Assembly (NCBI RefSeq): GCF_019038465.1
Contig: NZ_JAFKRH010000031.1
Span: 354,288-418,287, forward strand
From: Synechococcus sp. CCY 0621
GTDB lineage: Bacteria > Cyanobacteriota > Cyanobacteriia > PCC-6307 > Cyanobiaceae
DNA length: 64,000 nt
Reading direction: 5' to 3'
Part shown: one piece after another, positions 1-6,690 of the stretch
How positions within the stretch are numbered: position 1 is the stretch's first letter
How the letters are laid out: the number at the start of each line of letters is the position of its first letter
Made by a program: the position numbers and the translations under genes
Notes under the pieces: generated by a model
What the model was told of the DNA's origin: nothing
The model's input: only the letters and a program-made list of their open reading frames with translations
The model's database searches: none

Positions 1-113
1 GGCCAGACTACGGCTGATGACCACCTCTAGAGCTGGTACAGTTACCAGGAGCCGAGAATGTGCCTCGACTTCGGCCCTCATCCCAACGTTCATACAATAC
101 GACCAACATCAGG

Positions 114-398
114 ATGATCTCATTCTTGCAAAGGATTGGAAGTTTAGCGTTCGTCGCCGGTCTTATTGCTCTTGGTCTCCGGTTCTGCTCAGGATATAAT
201 CCAGGAATAGTGGAATCAATAACAAAGCCTGGATGTCTTGTGAAAGGGAATGTATCCATTGAATCCGGCAGGAGAATTTACCATGTAGTTGGCATGGAGG
301 ATTATGAGATCACAAAGATCAGCCCTGAGAAGGGAGAGCAGTGGTTCTGCACCGAACAAGAGGCGATCTCGGCTGGATGGATTAGAGCACCCAGATAG
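114..398 (+). CDS. Small protein with a nuclease-tail (excalibur-like) C-terminal motif
   Basis: This 94-residue protein has one hydrophobic N-terminal segment (about residues 8-24, signal anchor or signal peptide). Its C-terminal half reads GCLVKGNVS, RRIYHVVGMEDYE and GEQWFCTEQEAISAGW. From memory, this is the conserved tail often attached to secreted thermonuclease-like proteins, with two cysteines that could pair. No nuclease core is present, so the activity is unknown. The ATG at 114 was chosen because it starts just before the hydrophobic segment; the frame is open back to an ATG at 60. The gene lies directly before an attC-like site (407-506) and would be the payload of an integron cassette whose left boundary is outside the window. 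Its base composition is lower in GC than the genes to the right. Confidence 0.6.
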   Translation: MISFLQRIGSLAFVAGLIALGLRFCSGYNPGIVESITKPGCLVKGNVSIESGRRIYHVVGMEDYEITKISPEKGEQWFCTEQEAISAGWIRAPR

Positions 399-406
399 GT
401 CGAACA

Positions 407-506
407 GTCCAACATCCCACTACAGCAGATGGGAAGCGCTACTGCTTGATCCGAATAAAGTTCTTGAACTTGACATTTCTGCCCGCGGCTGAGTGGGGTG
501 TTAGGC
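407..506 (+). mobile_element. attC-like integron recombination site 1
   Basis: The site begins with the inverse core GTCCAAC (407-413; RYYYAAC) and ends with the core GTTAGGC (500-506; GTTRRRY). The ends fold on each other beyond the cores: AACATCCCACT at the left faces AGTGGGGTGTT at the right, followed by CAGC against GCTG with one unpaired A on the left arm. Pairing of the outer arms with an extrahelical base is typical of attC sites recognised by IntI integrases. The site lies 8 bases after the stop of the first gene and 40 bases before the next start, as expected for a cassette end. No integrase is visible. Confidence 0.72.
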
Positions 507-1242
507 GTCGGAATCCACTACTCAGCCATTCCGTCATTGGAGAACCATGATCGGACCAGACCGTGCGGCATTCACCGCTGACCCCATTGGATACAGTGGC
601 CTTGCCTGGCATAAGTGGCAGACGGCGTTACTGTTCGCTGGCATGATCGAACGGCCAAGCGAAGAGCCAACGAGGGAAGACCTTAAGTCACCGATTCTTT
701 GGCTCAGTCAAGCAAATGCACTTAGCGAAGCGGCAAAGGTACTTGTTCAGTTCGAGCCGACGTGGGAATCGATGCCTCTGTCTATCCGTGGAATGTGCGA
801 TTGCCAGTACTCCGCAGTCGCGCTCATGCTTGTTGGCTATAGCCTCGAAACATGCCTCAAAGCAATGCACATATTGAGGCATGGCGCCGAAGAGTTCATC
901 GCGCGGGAGAAAGACTATTTTCACCACGACTTGGTTGAACTTGCCGAGTTCCTGCCGCAGGTTACTGACAAAGAGCGAGCTACGCTCAAGGCGCTAACGC
1001 ATTTCACAACCTGGGCCGGTCGATATCCGGACCCGGGCTCGCGACGGATTGATCATGCTGAAGAAGTGTTCGCTCTTTCCGAGAGCCATCAAATCTCTGG
1101 ACACGATCTCTTCGCGCTTGCAGCCCGTGTCATGAAACATGTTCAGACCTTCACTGCGGAGTAAGCTCTTGTCGCCGACGCCTAACCCCTCGGTCAACCG
1201 GAGTGCCAATGGCAGGCCACCAGCGCCCGGTTACCTCGAACG
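501..1242 (+). mobile_element. Putative integron gene cassette
   Basis: The boundaries are set at the G/T crossover points of the two attC cores (GTTAGGC at 500-506 and at 1242-1248). The segment holds one plus-strand gene (547-1164) and ends in its own attC-like site, which is the standard one-gene-plus-attC layout. The integrase of such an array would be expected to the left of the window. The circular excised form is inferred, not seen. Confidence 0.65.
547..1164 (+). CDS. Cassette-borne hypothetical protein, possibly HEPN-like
   Basis: The product is a soluble, mainly helical protein of 205 residues with no signal peptide. The central part (about residues 95-165) reads ALMLVGYSLETCLKAM, then HHDLVELAEFL and TTWAGRYPDP. 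This resembles the helix patterns of HEPN-type proteins (a conserved Glu/Lys helix, then an HDL helix, then a W-GRYP turn), but the canonical RxxxxH ribonuclease motif is not obvious, so the link is tentative and no function is assigned. The gene is bracketed by two attC-like sites and its GC content is lower than that of chromosomal neighbours, both consistent with arrival as an integron cassette. There is no partner gene next to it that would suggest a toxin-antitoxin pair. Confidence 0.7.
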   Translation: MIGPDRAAFTADPIGYSGLAWHKWQTALLFAGMIERPSEEPTREDLKSPILWLSQANALSEAAKVLVQFEPTWESMPLSIRGMCDCQYSAVALMLVGYSLETCLKAMHILRHGAEEFIAREKDYFHHDLVELAEFLPQVTDKERATLKALTHFTTWAGRYPDPGSRRIDHAEEVFALSESHQISGHDLFALAARVMKHVQTFTAE

Positions 1243-1248
1243 TTAGGC
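1180..1248 (+). mobile_element. attC-like integron recombination site 2
   Basis: This 69-base site has perfectly complementary outer boxes, GCCTAAC (1180-1186) and GTTAGGC (1242-1248). Inside them are short non-complementary spacers (CCCTC on the left, TCGAAC on the right). Next come inner boxes that pair as GGTCAACCGG with CCGGTTACC, leaving one extrahelical C on the left arm. Outer boxes, an unpaired spacer, inner boxes and an extrahelical base together are the defining parts of a class of short attC sites, such as those of aadA cassettes as I remember them. It starts 15 bases after the stop of the 547-1164 gene. Confidence 0.8.
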
Positions 1249-1281
1249 CACGTTAGCGGTTCCATAAAGGAGTAAAGCCAC

Positions 1282-1698
1282 ATGTCAGAGGAGAACAAAA
1301 ACATCATCCGCCGACTCATCGCGGAAGGATGGAACGCGCGCAATTTCGCAGTGATTGATGAGCTTTGCTCGGCCACCTTCACCATGCACGATCCATCGGC
1401 TCCCCATCTTGCGAACGGGCCAGAGGCCGCCAAGGCCTACATCGGAGCGCTCGTCGCAGCGTTTCCCGACCTGCACATGCAGGTCCACGATCTGCTCGGA
1501 GAAGCAGACCGAGTCTCCCTGCGCTGGTCGGCCGAAGGCACCCACCAAGGGGAATTCAACGGAATTCCACCAACAAACAATCGCGTCTGCGTGTCCGGTC
1601 AGGCGATCTACCGCATCGCGAACGGCAAGATTGAGGAAGACTGGATCATCGTGGATACCTACGGGATGCTTCAGCAGCTCGGCGTGATTCCAGGCTGA
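1282..1698 (+). CDS. SnoaL-like / NTF2-fold ester cyclase family protein
   Basis: The 138-residue product has the SnoaL-like pattern: an N-terminal helix (ENKNIIRRLIAEGWN), a conserved HDP near residue 36, FPDLHMQVHDLL, the strand RVSLRWSAEGTHQGEFNGIPPT, and a final GKIEEDWIIVDTYGMLQQLG. Members of this family are small cone-shaped barrels that act as polyketide cyclases, hydrolases or uncharacterised enzymes; the substrate here is unknown. A good ribosome site (AAGGAG) lies just upstream of the ATG. The gene starts 33 bases after the second attC-like site, but no attC follows it before 1752, so it is either the first chromosomal gene after the cassette array or a cassette that lost its site. 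Confidence 0.85.
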   Translation: MSEENKNIIRRLIAEGWNARNFAVIDELCSATFTMHDPSAPHLANGPEAAKAYIGALVAAFPDLHMQVHDLLGEADRVSLRWSAEGTHQGEFNGIPPTNNRVCVSGQAIYRIANGKIEEDWIIVDTYGMLQQLGVIPG

Positions 1699-1751
1699 CC
1701 GAGCAACATCGGGGAAGATCTCGATACCGTCATCCGTGAGTGTCATCAACC

Positions 1752-2963
1752 ATGACGACAGACCTGTTCAGCCCGGCGATGCTGGTCGATCCCTACCCGA
1801 CCTACGCCGAGTTGCGCCGGACCGACCCGGTCCACTGGCATGAACCATTCGGGGCCTGGGTGCTGACGCGCTACGACGACGTGGTGGCGGCGACGCACGA
1901 CCCCCGGCTGCGCTCCGATCGCGCCGGCGGCATGGGCGAGCGGGCCGGACGCCCCGAACTGCAGCCCCTCTTCGAGGTCATCGGGGCCCAGATGAACATC
2001 ACCAATCCGGAGCGCCACCACCGGCTGCGCGCCCTGGTGGCCAAGGTGTTCACGCCACGGGCCGTGGAGGCCCAGCGGTCGGCCGTTGAAGCCATGGTTG
2101 GCGAACTGCTGGATCGGCTGCCGGAGCAGGGCCGCTTCGATGTGATCGCCGACTTCGCCTTCCCGCTGCCGGCCCGGGTCATCGCCCGTCTGCTCGGCCT
2201 GGAAACTGGAGAGCTGGATCAACTGAAGCGCTGGTCGGACGACTTTTCGGCGATCTTCGGCACCGATCCCTCCGCCGTGACCCCCGAGCAGTACCAGCGG
2301 GCCCTGCAGAGCACCCACGAGCTGACCGCGTTCTTCCGCGCCGAATTCGAAAAGCGCCGGACCTTGCCCGGCGACGATCTGCTGAGCCTGCTGGTGCACG
2401 CCGACATTGACGGCGATCGGCTCAGCGAGACGGAGCTGATCGCCAACGCCAATCTGCTCCTGGCGGCCGGCCACGAGACCACCACCCACCTGATCGGCAA
2501 CGGCCTGCTGGCCCTGCTGCGCCACCCCGATCAGCTGCAGCTGCTGCTGGATGACCCGTCCCTGATTCCCAGCGCGATCGAGGAGTTTCTCCGCTACGAC
2601 GGCACCGTCCAGTTCATGTACCGCGAGGCGGGGGAGGATCTGACGATCGGCGGCCGCTCGATCCGCAAGGGCCAGCTGGTGTACCTGATGTTCGCGGCCG
2701 CCAATCGCGACCCGGACCGCTTCCCCGACCCCGACCGGCTCGACGTGCGCCGCAGGCCCGACGTGCACCTGGCGTTCGGCCATGGACCCCATGTCTGCCT
2801 CGGGGCGGCCCTGGCACGGATGGAGGCCCAGGTCGCCTTCACGGCGCTGCTGCGGCGCTGCTCAGGACTGCGCCTCACCGGTGAGCCTTTGGCGTATCAG
2901 GACAACCTGGAGCTGCGTGGGCTCAAGGCGTTGCCCGTGATCTTCCAGTACCGTTCGGCCTGA
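1752..2963 (+). CDS. Cytochrome P450
   Basis: The 403-residue soluble protein contains the expected P450 motifs: the I-helix oxygen-binding AGHETT (residues 239-244), the K-helix ExxR (E278 to R281), and the heme-binding loop FGHGPHVCLG with the thiolate ligand at Cys349. There is no membrane anchor, so it is a bacterial class I-type enzyme that should need a separate ferredoxin and reductase; none is adjacent. Substrate is unknown. An in-frame GTG at 1740 is an alternative start; the ATG at 1752 gives the usual N-terminus (LFSPAMLVDPYPTYAELR). The gene runs tail-to-tail with the MscS-like gene, with only a few bases between stop codons. Confidence 0.95.
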   Translation: MTTDLFSPAMLVDPYPTYAELRRTDPVHWHEPFGAWVLTRYDDVVAATHDPRLRSDRAGGMGERAGRPELQPLFEVIGAQMNITNPERHHRLRALVAKVFTPRAVEAQRSAVEAMVGELLDRLPEQGRFDVIADFAFPLPARVIARLLGLETGELDQLKRWSDDFSAIFGTDPSAVTPEQYQRALQSTHELTAFFRAEFEKRRTLPGDDLLSLLVHADIDGDRLSETELIANANLLLAAGHETTTHLIGNGLLALLRHPDQLQLLLDDPSLIPSAIEEFLRYDGTVQFMYREAGEDLTIGGRSIRKGQLVYLMFAAANRDPDRFPDPDRLDVRRRPDVHLAFGHGPHVCLGAALARMEAQVAFTALLRRCSGLRLTGEPLAYQDNLELRGLKALPVIFQYRSA

Positions 2964-2967
2964 GCGC

Positions 2968-4392
2968 TCAGCCGGCCTCCGTTTCCACCGACGCCGCCGC
3001 GGGGCGTCCGGCCAGTACCCGCCGCAGCCGCTCGCGGAACCACTGCAGGGGGTGGCCCATGTCGGCGTCCTCGAGCAGGCCGCGCTGGCGCAGGCAGTCC
3101 TCGTAGCTACGCAGCACGTCGCTGCGGCGCGCCACCTCCCGGGCGACGGTGTCGGCGAATTCGGGCCGTGAGGCCAGCAGGGCGCGGAAGCTGCCGCTGG
3201 GAACGACGAACAGCGTCGTGTCCTCGGTCGCCACCATGGTGGTGGGGTAAGGCACCTGCAGCAGCAGCGGCAGTTCGCCGAAGAACTCCCCGGCGGTGAA
3301 GGTGAACAGCTTGCGGCTCACCCGGTCGGTTTCGTGGATCGCATCCACTGCGCCGCTCAGCACCAGATGGAAGGAGCGGCCCTCCTCCCCCTGGCGCACC
3401 AGCACCGTGCCGGCGGGCACCAGACGGCGGGCGCCGCTGCCCACCAGTTCCCGCAGACGCCGATCGTCCATGCTGCTGTAGCAGGGATGGTCTGGCAGGG
3501 AGGTCCGCAGGGGGCGCCAGTCCGGGCCGGCTCGCTCCTCTTGCCCGGCGCGCCTGGAGGAGAGCAGCTGGATCTGCTGGCGGGAGCCGGCCAGTTCGAT
3601 GCGGCGCTCGCGCAGCCCCTGCTCGATCGCGTAATTCAGCGAGCTGCGCAGGCTGAGGCTGGCGTGGATCGCCGAGGTCCAGGCCCAGAGCTCGAACGCC
3701 ATCCCCTGGCCCTGGAGCCCGTGCAGCAGCACCTTCGGCGGCGGATCGGCCAGCACCGTCGGTTCGGCCAGGGCGGCATCCAGCAGCACCTCGGTCACGG
3801 CCAGGGGGTCGCTGCCGTGGGCCACCGTCACCTCCACATCCACCCGGCCATCGGAGCTCAGGTAGCTGAGGTTCTTCACCGGCGCATTGGTGATGGCAGA
3901 ATTGGGCACCACGATCTCGGCGCCCTGGAAGGTGCGGATCACGGTGGAGCGGATCGAGATCTCACGGATGAAGCCGCTGGTGTCGCCGAACTCGATCTGA
4001 TCGCCCACCTTCAGCTTCCCCTCCATCAGCAGGGTGAGGCCACTGGTGAGGTTGCGGGTGAGCTCCTGCAGGCCGAAGCCGATGCCCACCCCGAGGGCCC
4101 CGAAGATCACGGCGAGGGCGCCGATGTCGAGCCCCATCCCCTGGGCCACCACCACATAGCCCAGGGCCGCCAGCCCCATGGAGAAGAGGGTGGCCACCGC
4201 CTCGCGCCGCCCCTCCGGCAGGGAGAACCAGCGCAGCACCCGTCCGGCCAGCAACCGCTTCAGCCACCGCGCCGCCAGGCTCACGGCCAGCAGCAGCAGC
4301 AGCACCTCCACGACCCAGAGAAGGGAGAAGCTCTGGCGACCCAGCGGCAGCAGCGGGGCCGTGAACAGCTTCTGAAGGCGCTCGAGATCCAC
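2968..4392 (-). CDS. MscS-family mechanosensitive channel with C-terminal cyclic-nucleotide-binding domain
   Basis: This is an inner-membrane channel of about 474 residues. An N-terminal hydrophobic segment is followed by the MscS pore helix (GALGVGIGFGLQELTRNL) and the beta domain (KVGDQIEFGDTSGFIREI, then IVVPNSAITNAPVKNLS). The last 150 residues form a cNMP-binding fold (VLVRQGEEGRSFHLVLSGAVDAI, then GEFFGELPLL). The architecture matches cyanobacterial channels that couple osmotic or tension sensing to a nucleotide ligand; which nucleotide is not clear. The GTG at 4392 is preferred because a strong Shine-Dalgarno AAAGGAGGAG lies 8 bases before it; the frame is open to 4503 but that extension is proline/arginine-rich and lacks the family's look. 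Confidence 0.92.
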   Translation of the reverse strand: MDLERLQKLFTAPLLPLGRQSFSLLWVVEVLLLLLAVSLAARWLKRLLAGRVLRWFSLPEGRREAVATLFSMGLAALGYVVVAQGMGLDIGALAVIFGALGVGIGFGLQELTRNLTSGLTLLMEGKLKVGDQIEFGDTSGFIREISIRSTVIRTFQGAEIVVPNSAITNAPVKNLSYLSSDGRVDVEVTVAHGSDPLAVTEVLLDAALAEPTVLADPPPKVLLHGLQGQGMAFELWAWTSAIHASLSLRSSLNYAIEQGLRERRIELAGSRQQIQLLSSRRAGQEERAGPDWRPLRTSLPDHPCYSSMDDRRLRELVGSGARRLVPAGTVLVRQGEEGRSFHLVLSGAVDAIHETDRVSRKLFTFTAGEFFGELPLLLQVPYPTTMVATEDTTLFVVPSGSFRALLASRPEFADTVAREVARRSDVLRSYEDCLRQRGLLEDADMGHPLQWFRERLRRVLAGRPAAASVETEAG

Positions 4393-4517
4393 CCCTTGTG
4401 CTCCTCCTTTGCACCCTTCTAGCCCGAGGGGCCGGGATGAGGCTGTCCGCGGCGGGCGGCTGCACGGACGACCGCCCCTACAGTCGCCCTGGACGCCAGT
4501 CATCTCCGGAGCCGCCC

Positions 4518-4913
4518 ATGCGACGCCGACTTCTCACTGCGGCAATGGTTCTGACGCTGGGCTCAACGCCCTCCTGGGCTGCCCCGGCAACACCACCCTG
4601 TGAGGCGGCGCTGGGCACGTGGGACTACGTGGCCCCCAGCAAGCCCGGCAGGGCGGTGGTGACGAAGCTGGCCGACGGTCGCCATCACCTGGTGTGGATC
4701 CTGTCCGAGGCCGGTGCCACCGCCGCCGGCGCCTGGGAGGGAACCTGCGAGGGCTCCCGCCGGACCTGGCGGATCCTCTTCCCATCGGATCCAGCCACCC
4801 TTGGACGGAAGATCCTCGAGGAGTTTGAGGTGAGCGGCGATGCCATTCGTTTCTGGCTTCTGGGGCCCGATGGCAAGCGTGGACCAATGGGTGGCGCCCG
4901 TCGCCTGCCCTAG
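4518..4913 (+). CDS. Secreted hypothetical protein
   Basis: The product is a 131-residue protein with a clear signal peptide (MRRRLLTAAMVLTLGSTPSWA, cleavage after AWA). The mature part holds two cysteines (CEAALGTWDY, then WEGTCEGSRRTW), and alternates hydrophobic and charged residues like a small beta-rich domain (HHLVWILSEAG, RKILEEFEVSGDAIRFWLLG). No family was recognised. It is divergent from the MscS-like gene and sits alone on the plus strand, between two minus-strand groups. Confidence 0.65.
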   Translation: MRRRLLTAAMVLTLGSTPSWAAPATPPCEAALGTWDYVAPSKPGRAVVTKLADGRHHLVWILSEAGATAAGAWEGTCEGSRRTWRILFPSDPATLGRKILEEFEVSGDAIRFWLLGPDGKRGPMGGARRLP

Positions 4914-4948
4914 AGCAGCCGAAACGGGCGTGCTCACCTGGACCTGGC

Positions 4949-5794
4949 CTACAACCCGCCTGGCAGCCCCACCTGCACACTCTGCTCATTCAAAAAGTAG
5001 TTCGGATCAAACGCCTTGAGCTTTCGATCCATCTGAACGTGCTGCTTCTCAGAATCATCCAGACGAAGACAGTCGCTTGGGTTGCCTTCCATGCAAAGCA
5101 ATGGAATGACGACATCATTCTTGTCGTAGCCCCATTCCAAACTTCTGCCACCCAACAGACCGTTCCCCTTGGGTGGCTGCCGCGTCAGGACGGGAACCAA
5201 AACGTCGACTTGGGCGGCATAGGACCCAGAGGGCAGGGAAACGATCAGGGACCGATGAATCGTTTCACCGGGATTGATGTGGTCGTCCACGAACAACTTC
5301 CCAGCTGCTTCGGTTGGGTAGGGCTGCAGCTCGGCGCCCCGCTCCACCTGAATGACATCAAAAGGTCCTTTGGCCCGATCAGTAAAGGTGGATCGATTCA
5401 GCACCTGGCGGCGAATCGGGAACAACTCCCAGAAACTGTTGAGCAGATAGAGCCTGCGATTGCTGGCATTGGTGGCACTGACCTTCAGCTCCCGTTGCAG
5501 TGATGGTTGCGGTCGATCGCCCTGCCCATCAGCGGCGATCGGCGTCAGGCTGATCTGAAGACTGATGCTGGCTGGCGCCTGGGACGGCACATAGATCTCC
5601 TTCCAGACAAAGGTGTAGATCCCCCAGGAAGCGGCGATGATGATGCCCAGGGTCCTGACCCATTCGTGCAGCGATGGCGAGCGCATCCAGGCAGGGATAC
5701 GGAACGGGCCCGCTCCGGCACCGGCGCCGGGCATCCCTTTCTTGGGCAGCTTCTCACTGTCTCTCGGTGACTTGATCGGGGATTCGCTGCTCAC
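4949..5794 (-). CDS. Hypothetical membrane-anchored protein
   Basis: The 281-residue protein has a charged N-terminus, one membrane helix at about residues 47-66 (LGIIIAASWGIYTFVW) and then a large domain, presumably periplasmic, with little hydrophobicity. That domain looks like a beta-sandwich (SISLQISLTPIA, LKVSATNASNRRLYLLNSFWEL, GETIHRSLIVSLPSGSYAAQVDVLVPVL). No family was recognised. It is the last gene of a minus-strand run behind the TPR-CHAT protein and the dead peptidase homologue, 16 bases after the latter, so the three are probably co-transcribed. GC content is a little lower than average for the window. Confidence 0.65.
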   Translation of the reverse strand: MSSESPIKSPRDSEKLPKKGMPGAGAGAGPFRIPAWMRSPSLHEWVRTLGIIIAASWGIYTFVWKEIYVPSQAPASISLQISLTPIAADGQGDRPQPSLQRELKVSATNASNRRLYLLNSFWELFPIRRQVLNRSTFTDRAKGPFDVIQVERGAELQPYPTEAAGKLFVDDHINPGETIHRSLIVSLPSGSYAAQVDVLVPVLTRQPPKGNGLLGGRSLEWGYDKNDVVIPLLCMEGNPSDCLRLDDSEKQHVQMDRKLKAFDPNYFLNEQSVQVGLPGGL

Positions 5795-5810
5795 GGGCTG
5801 GGGTGTTGGC

Positions 5811-6644
5811 TTACTTCTGGCCAGTGAAACTGGGCACTCGCCTTGGGCAGGGCGAGTTGGGCAGCCTCCTGCAGCGCCGATTCATCACCGCCATCGTGTT
5901 GAACGCAGCCCGATCCCTTCCCTTGGCCAGCTCGCTCAGCAGCGCTGGATCGGGCACCTGGTCCTTGGCGAGCTGGGCCATTGATCCGTCGGAGCAGCTG
6001 CCCAGATCCGTCACCCCGAGGCCGGTGAGCAAGGCATAGGAGCGCTGGCTGCGGGTCCCCATCTGCTCGGCCGCGGCGGTGCCGTAGGCCCCGTTGGCCG
6101 GGGCAATGAGCTGATCTGGCATGGGGGGATCCTGGGGCTTGGGTTGCAAGTTGGTGCCACCGATCAACACCCCCGCCAGGCAGTTGGCCTGAAGGTTGGC
6201 GGCGGCAGGTGGCAGAACCGACGCGGCCCGGTTGCCAAGGATGGCCTTGCCCAGGCCGACCCCGACCCAATAGACCACCCCCCACTCCCCATGGCGGCTG
6301 GCCTCCTTCGCCAGCCTGGTGCGATCCAGCAGTACTTTGCCGCTGGCGGCGCAATACAGGGCCGGAGTCTGCGCTCCCGTTGCCACGATGGCCGTCGCGG
6401 TGGCCCCAGGGCAGATCGGTAGAGGCGTCTGGCCGGCGGGAAGCACGTCGATGGCCGGCCAGGGCAGCTTCGCGGTGGCTGGATCCGCTTTCCAGCTCTG
6501 GCGGAGCTGGCTGGCGATGGACGCCACCGTGCTGTCCAGTTCAGCGGCAGCGGCTCCAGGGGCCACCGACACGAGCTGCGGTGCTGTGATCAGCAGAGCG
6601 CCCAGTGCCGCAGACCCCCGTTGGTTTCGCATGGGTGAAAACAA
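5811..6644 (-). CDS. Catalytically dead homologue of the YpfJ/neutral zinc metallopeptidase family, secreted
   Basis: The 277-residue protein starts with a hydrophobic signal-like segment ending at PGAAAA. The central region follows the YpfJ family order as I recall it: CPGATATAI (family CGTA..), ALYCAASGKVLLD (family FYCP.D..VYLD), a helix GVVYWVGVGLGKAIL where the family has AYViAHEyGHHvQ, and AANLQANCLAGVL where the family has ELQADCyAGvw. The zinc-binding HExxH is therefore VGLGK and the third ligand Glu is Asn. The protein cannot be a zinc peptidase of this kind; a binding or scaffold role is inferred. It sits between a CHAT protein and a membrane protein in one run. Confidence 0.65.
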   Translation of the reverse strand: MFSPMRNQRGSAALGALLITAPQLVSVAPGAAAAELDSTVASIASQLRQSWKADPATAKLPWPAIDVLPAGQTPLPICPGATATAIVATGAQTPALYCAASGKVLLDRTRLAKEASRHGEWGVVYWVGVGLGKAILGNRAASVLPPAAANLQANCLAGVLIGGTNLQPKPQDPPMPDQLIAPANGAYGTAAAEQMGTRSQRSYALLTGLGVTDLGSCSDGSMAQLAKDQVPDPALLSELAKGRDRAAFNTMAVMNRRCRRLPNSPCPRRVPSFTGQK

Positions 6645-6690
6645 CCGCTGCCAACCGTTGCATCAGTTTGCCTGGTGTGCAGAGCTTGGC

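Noticed and set aside
1252..1258. A second GTTAGCG directly after attC site 2
   Set aside because: It does not fit GTTRRRY at the sixth and seventh bases and has no paired partner, so it is not a further attC core.
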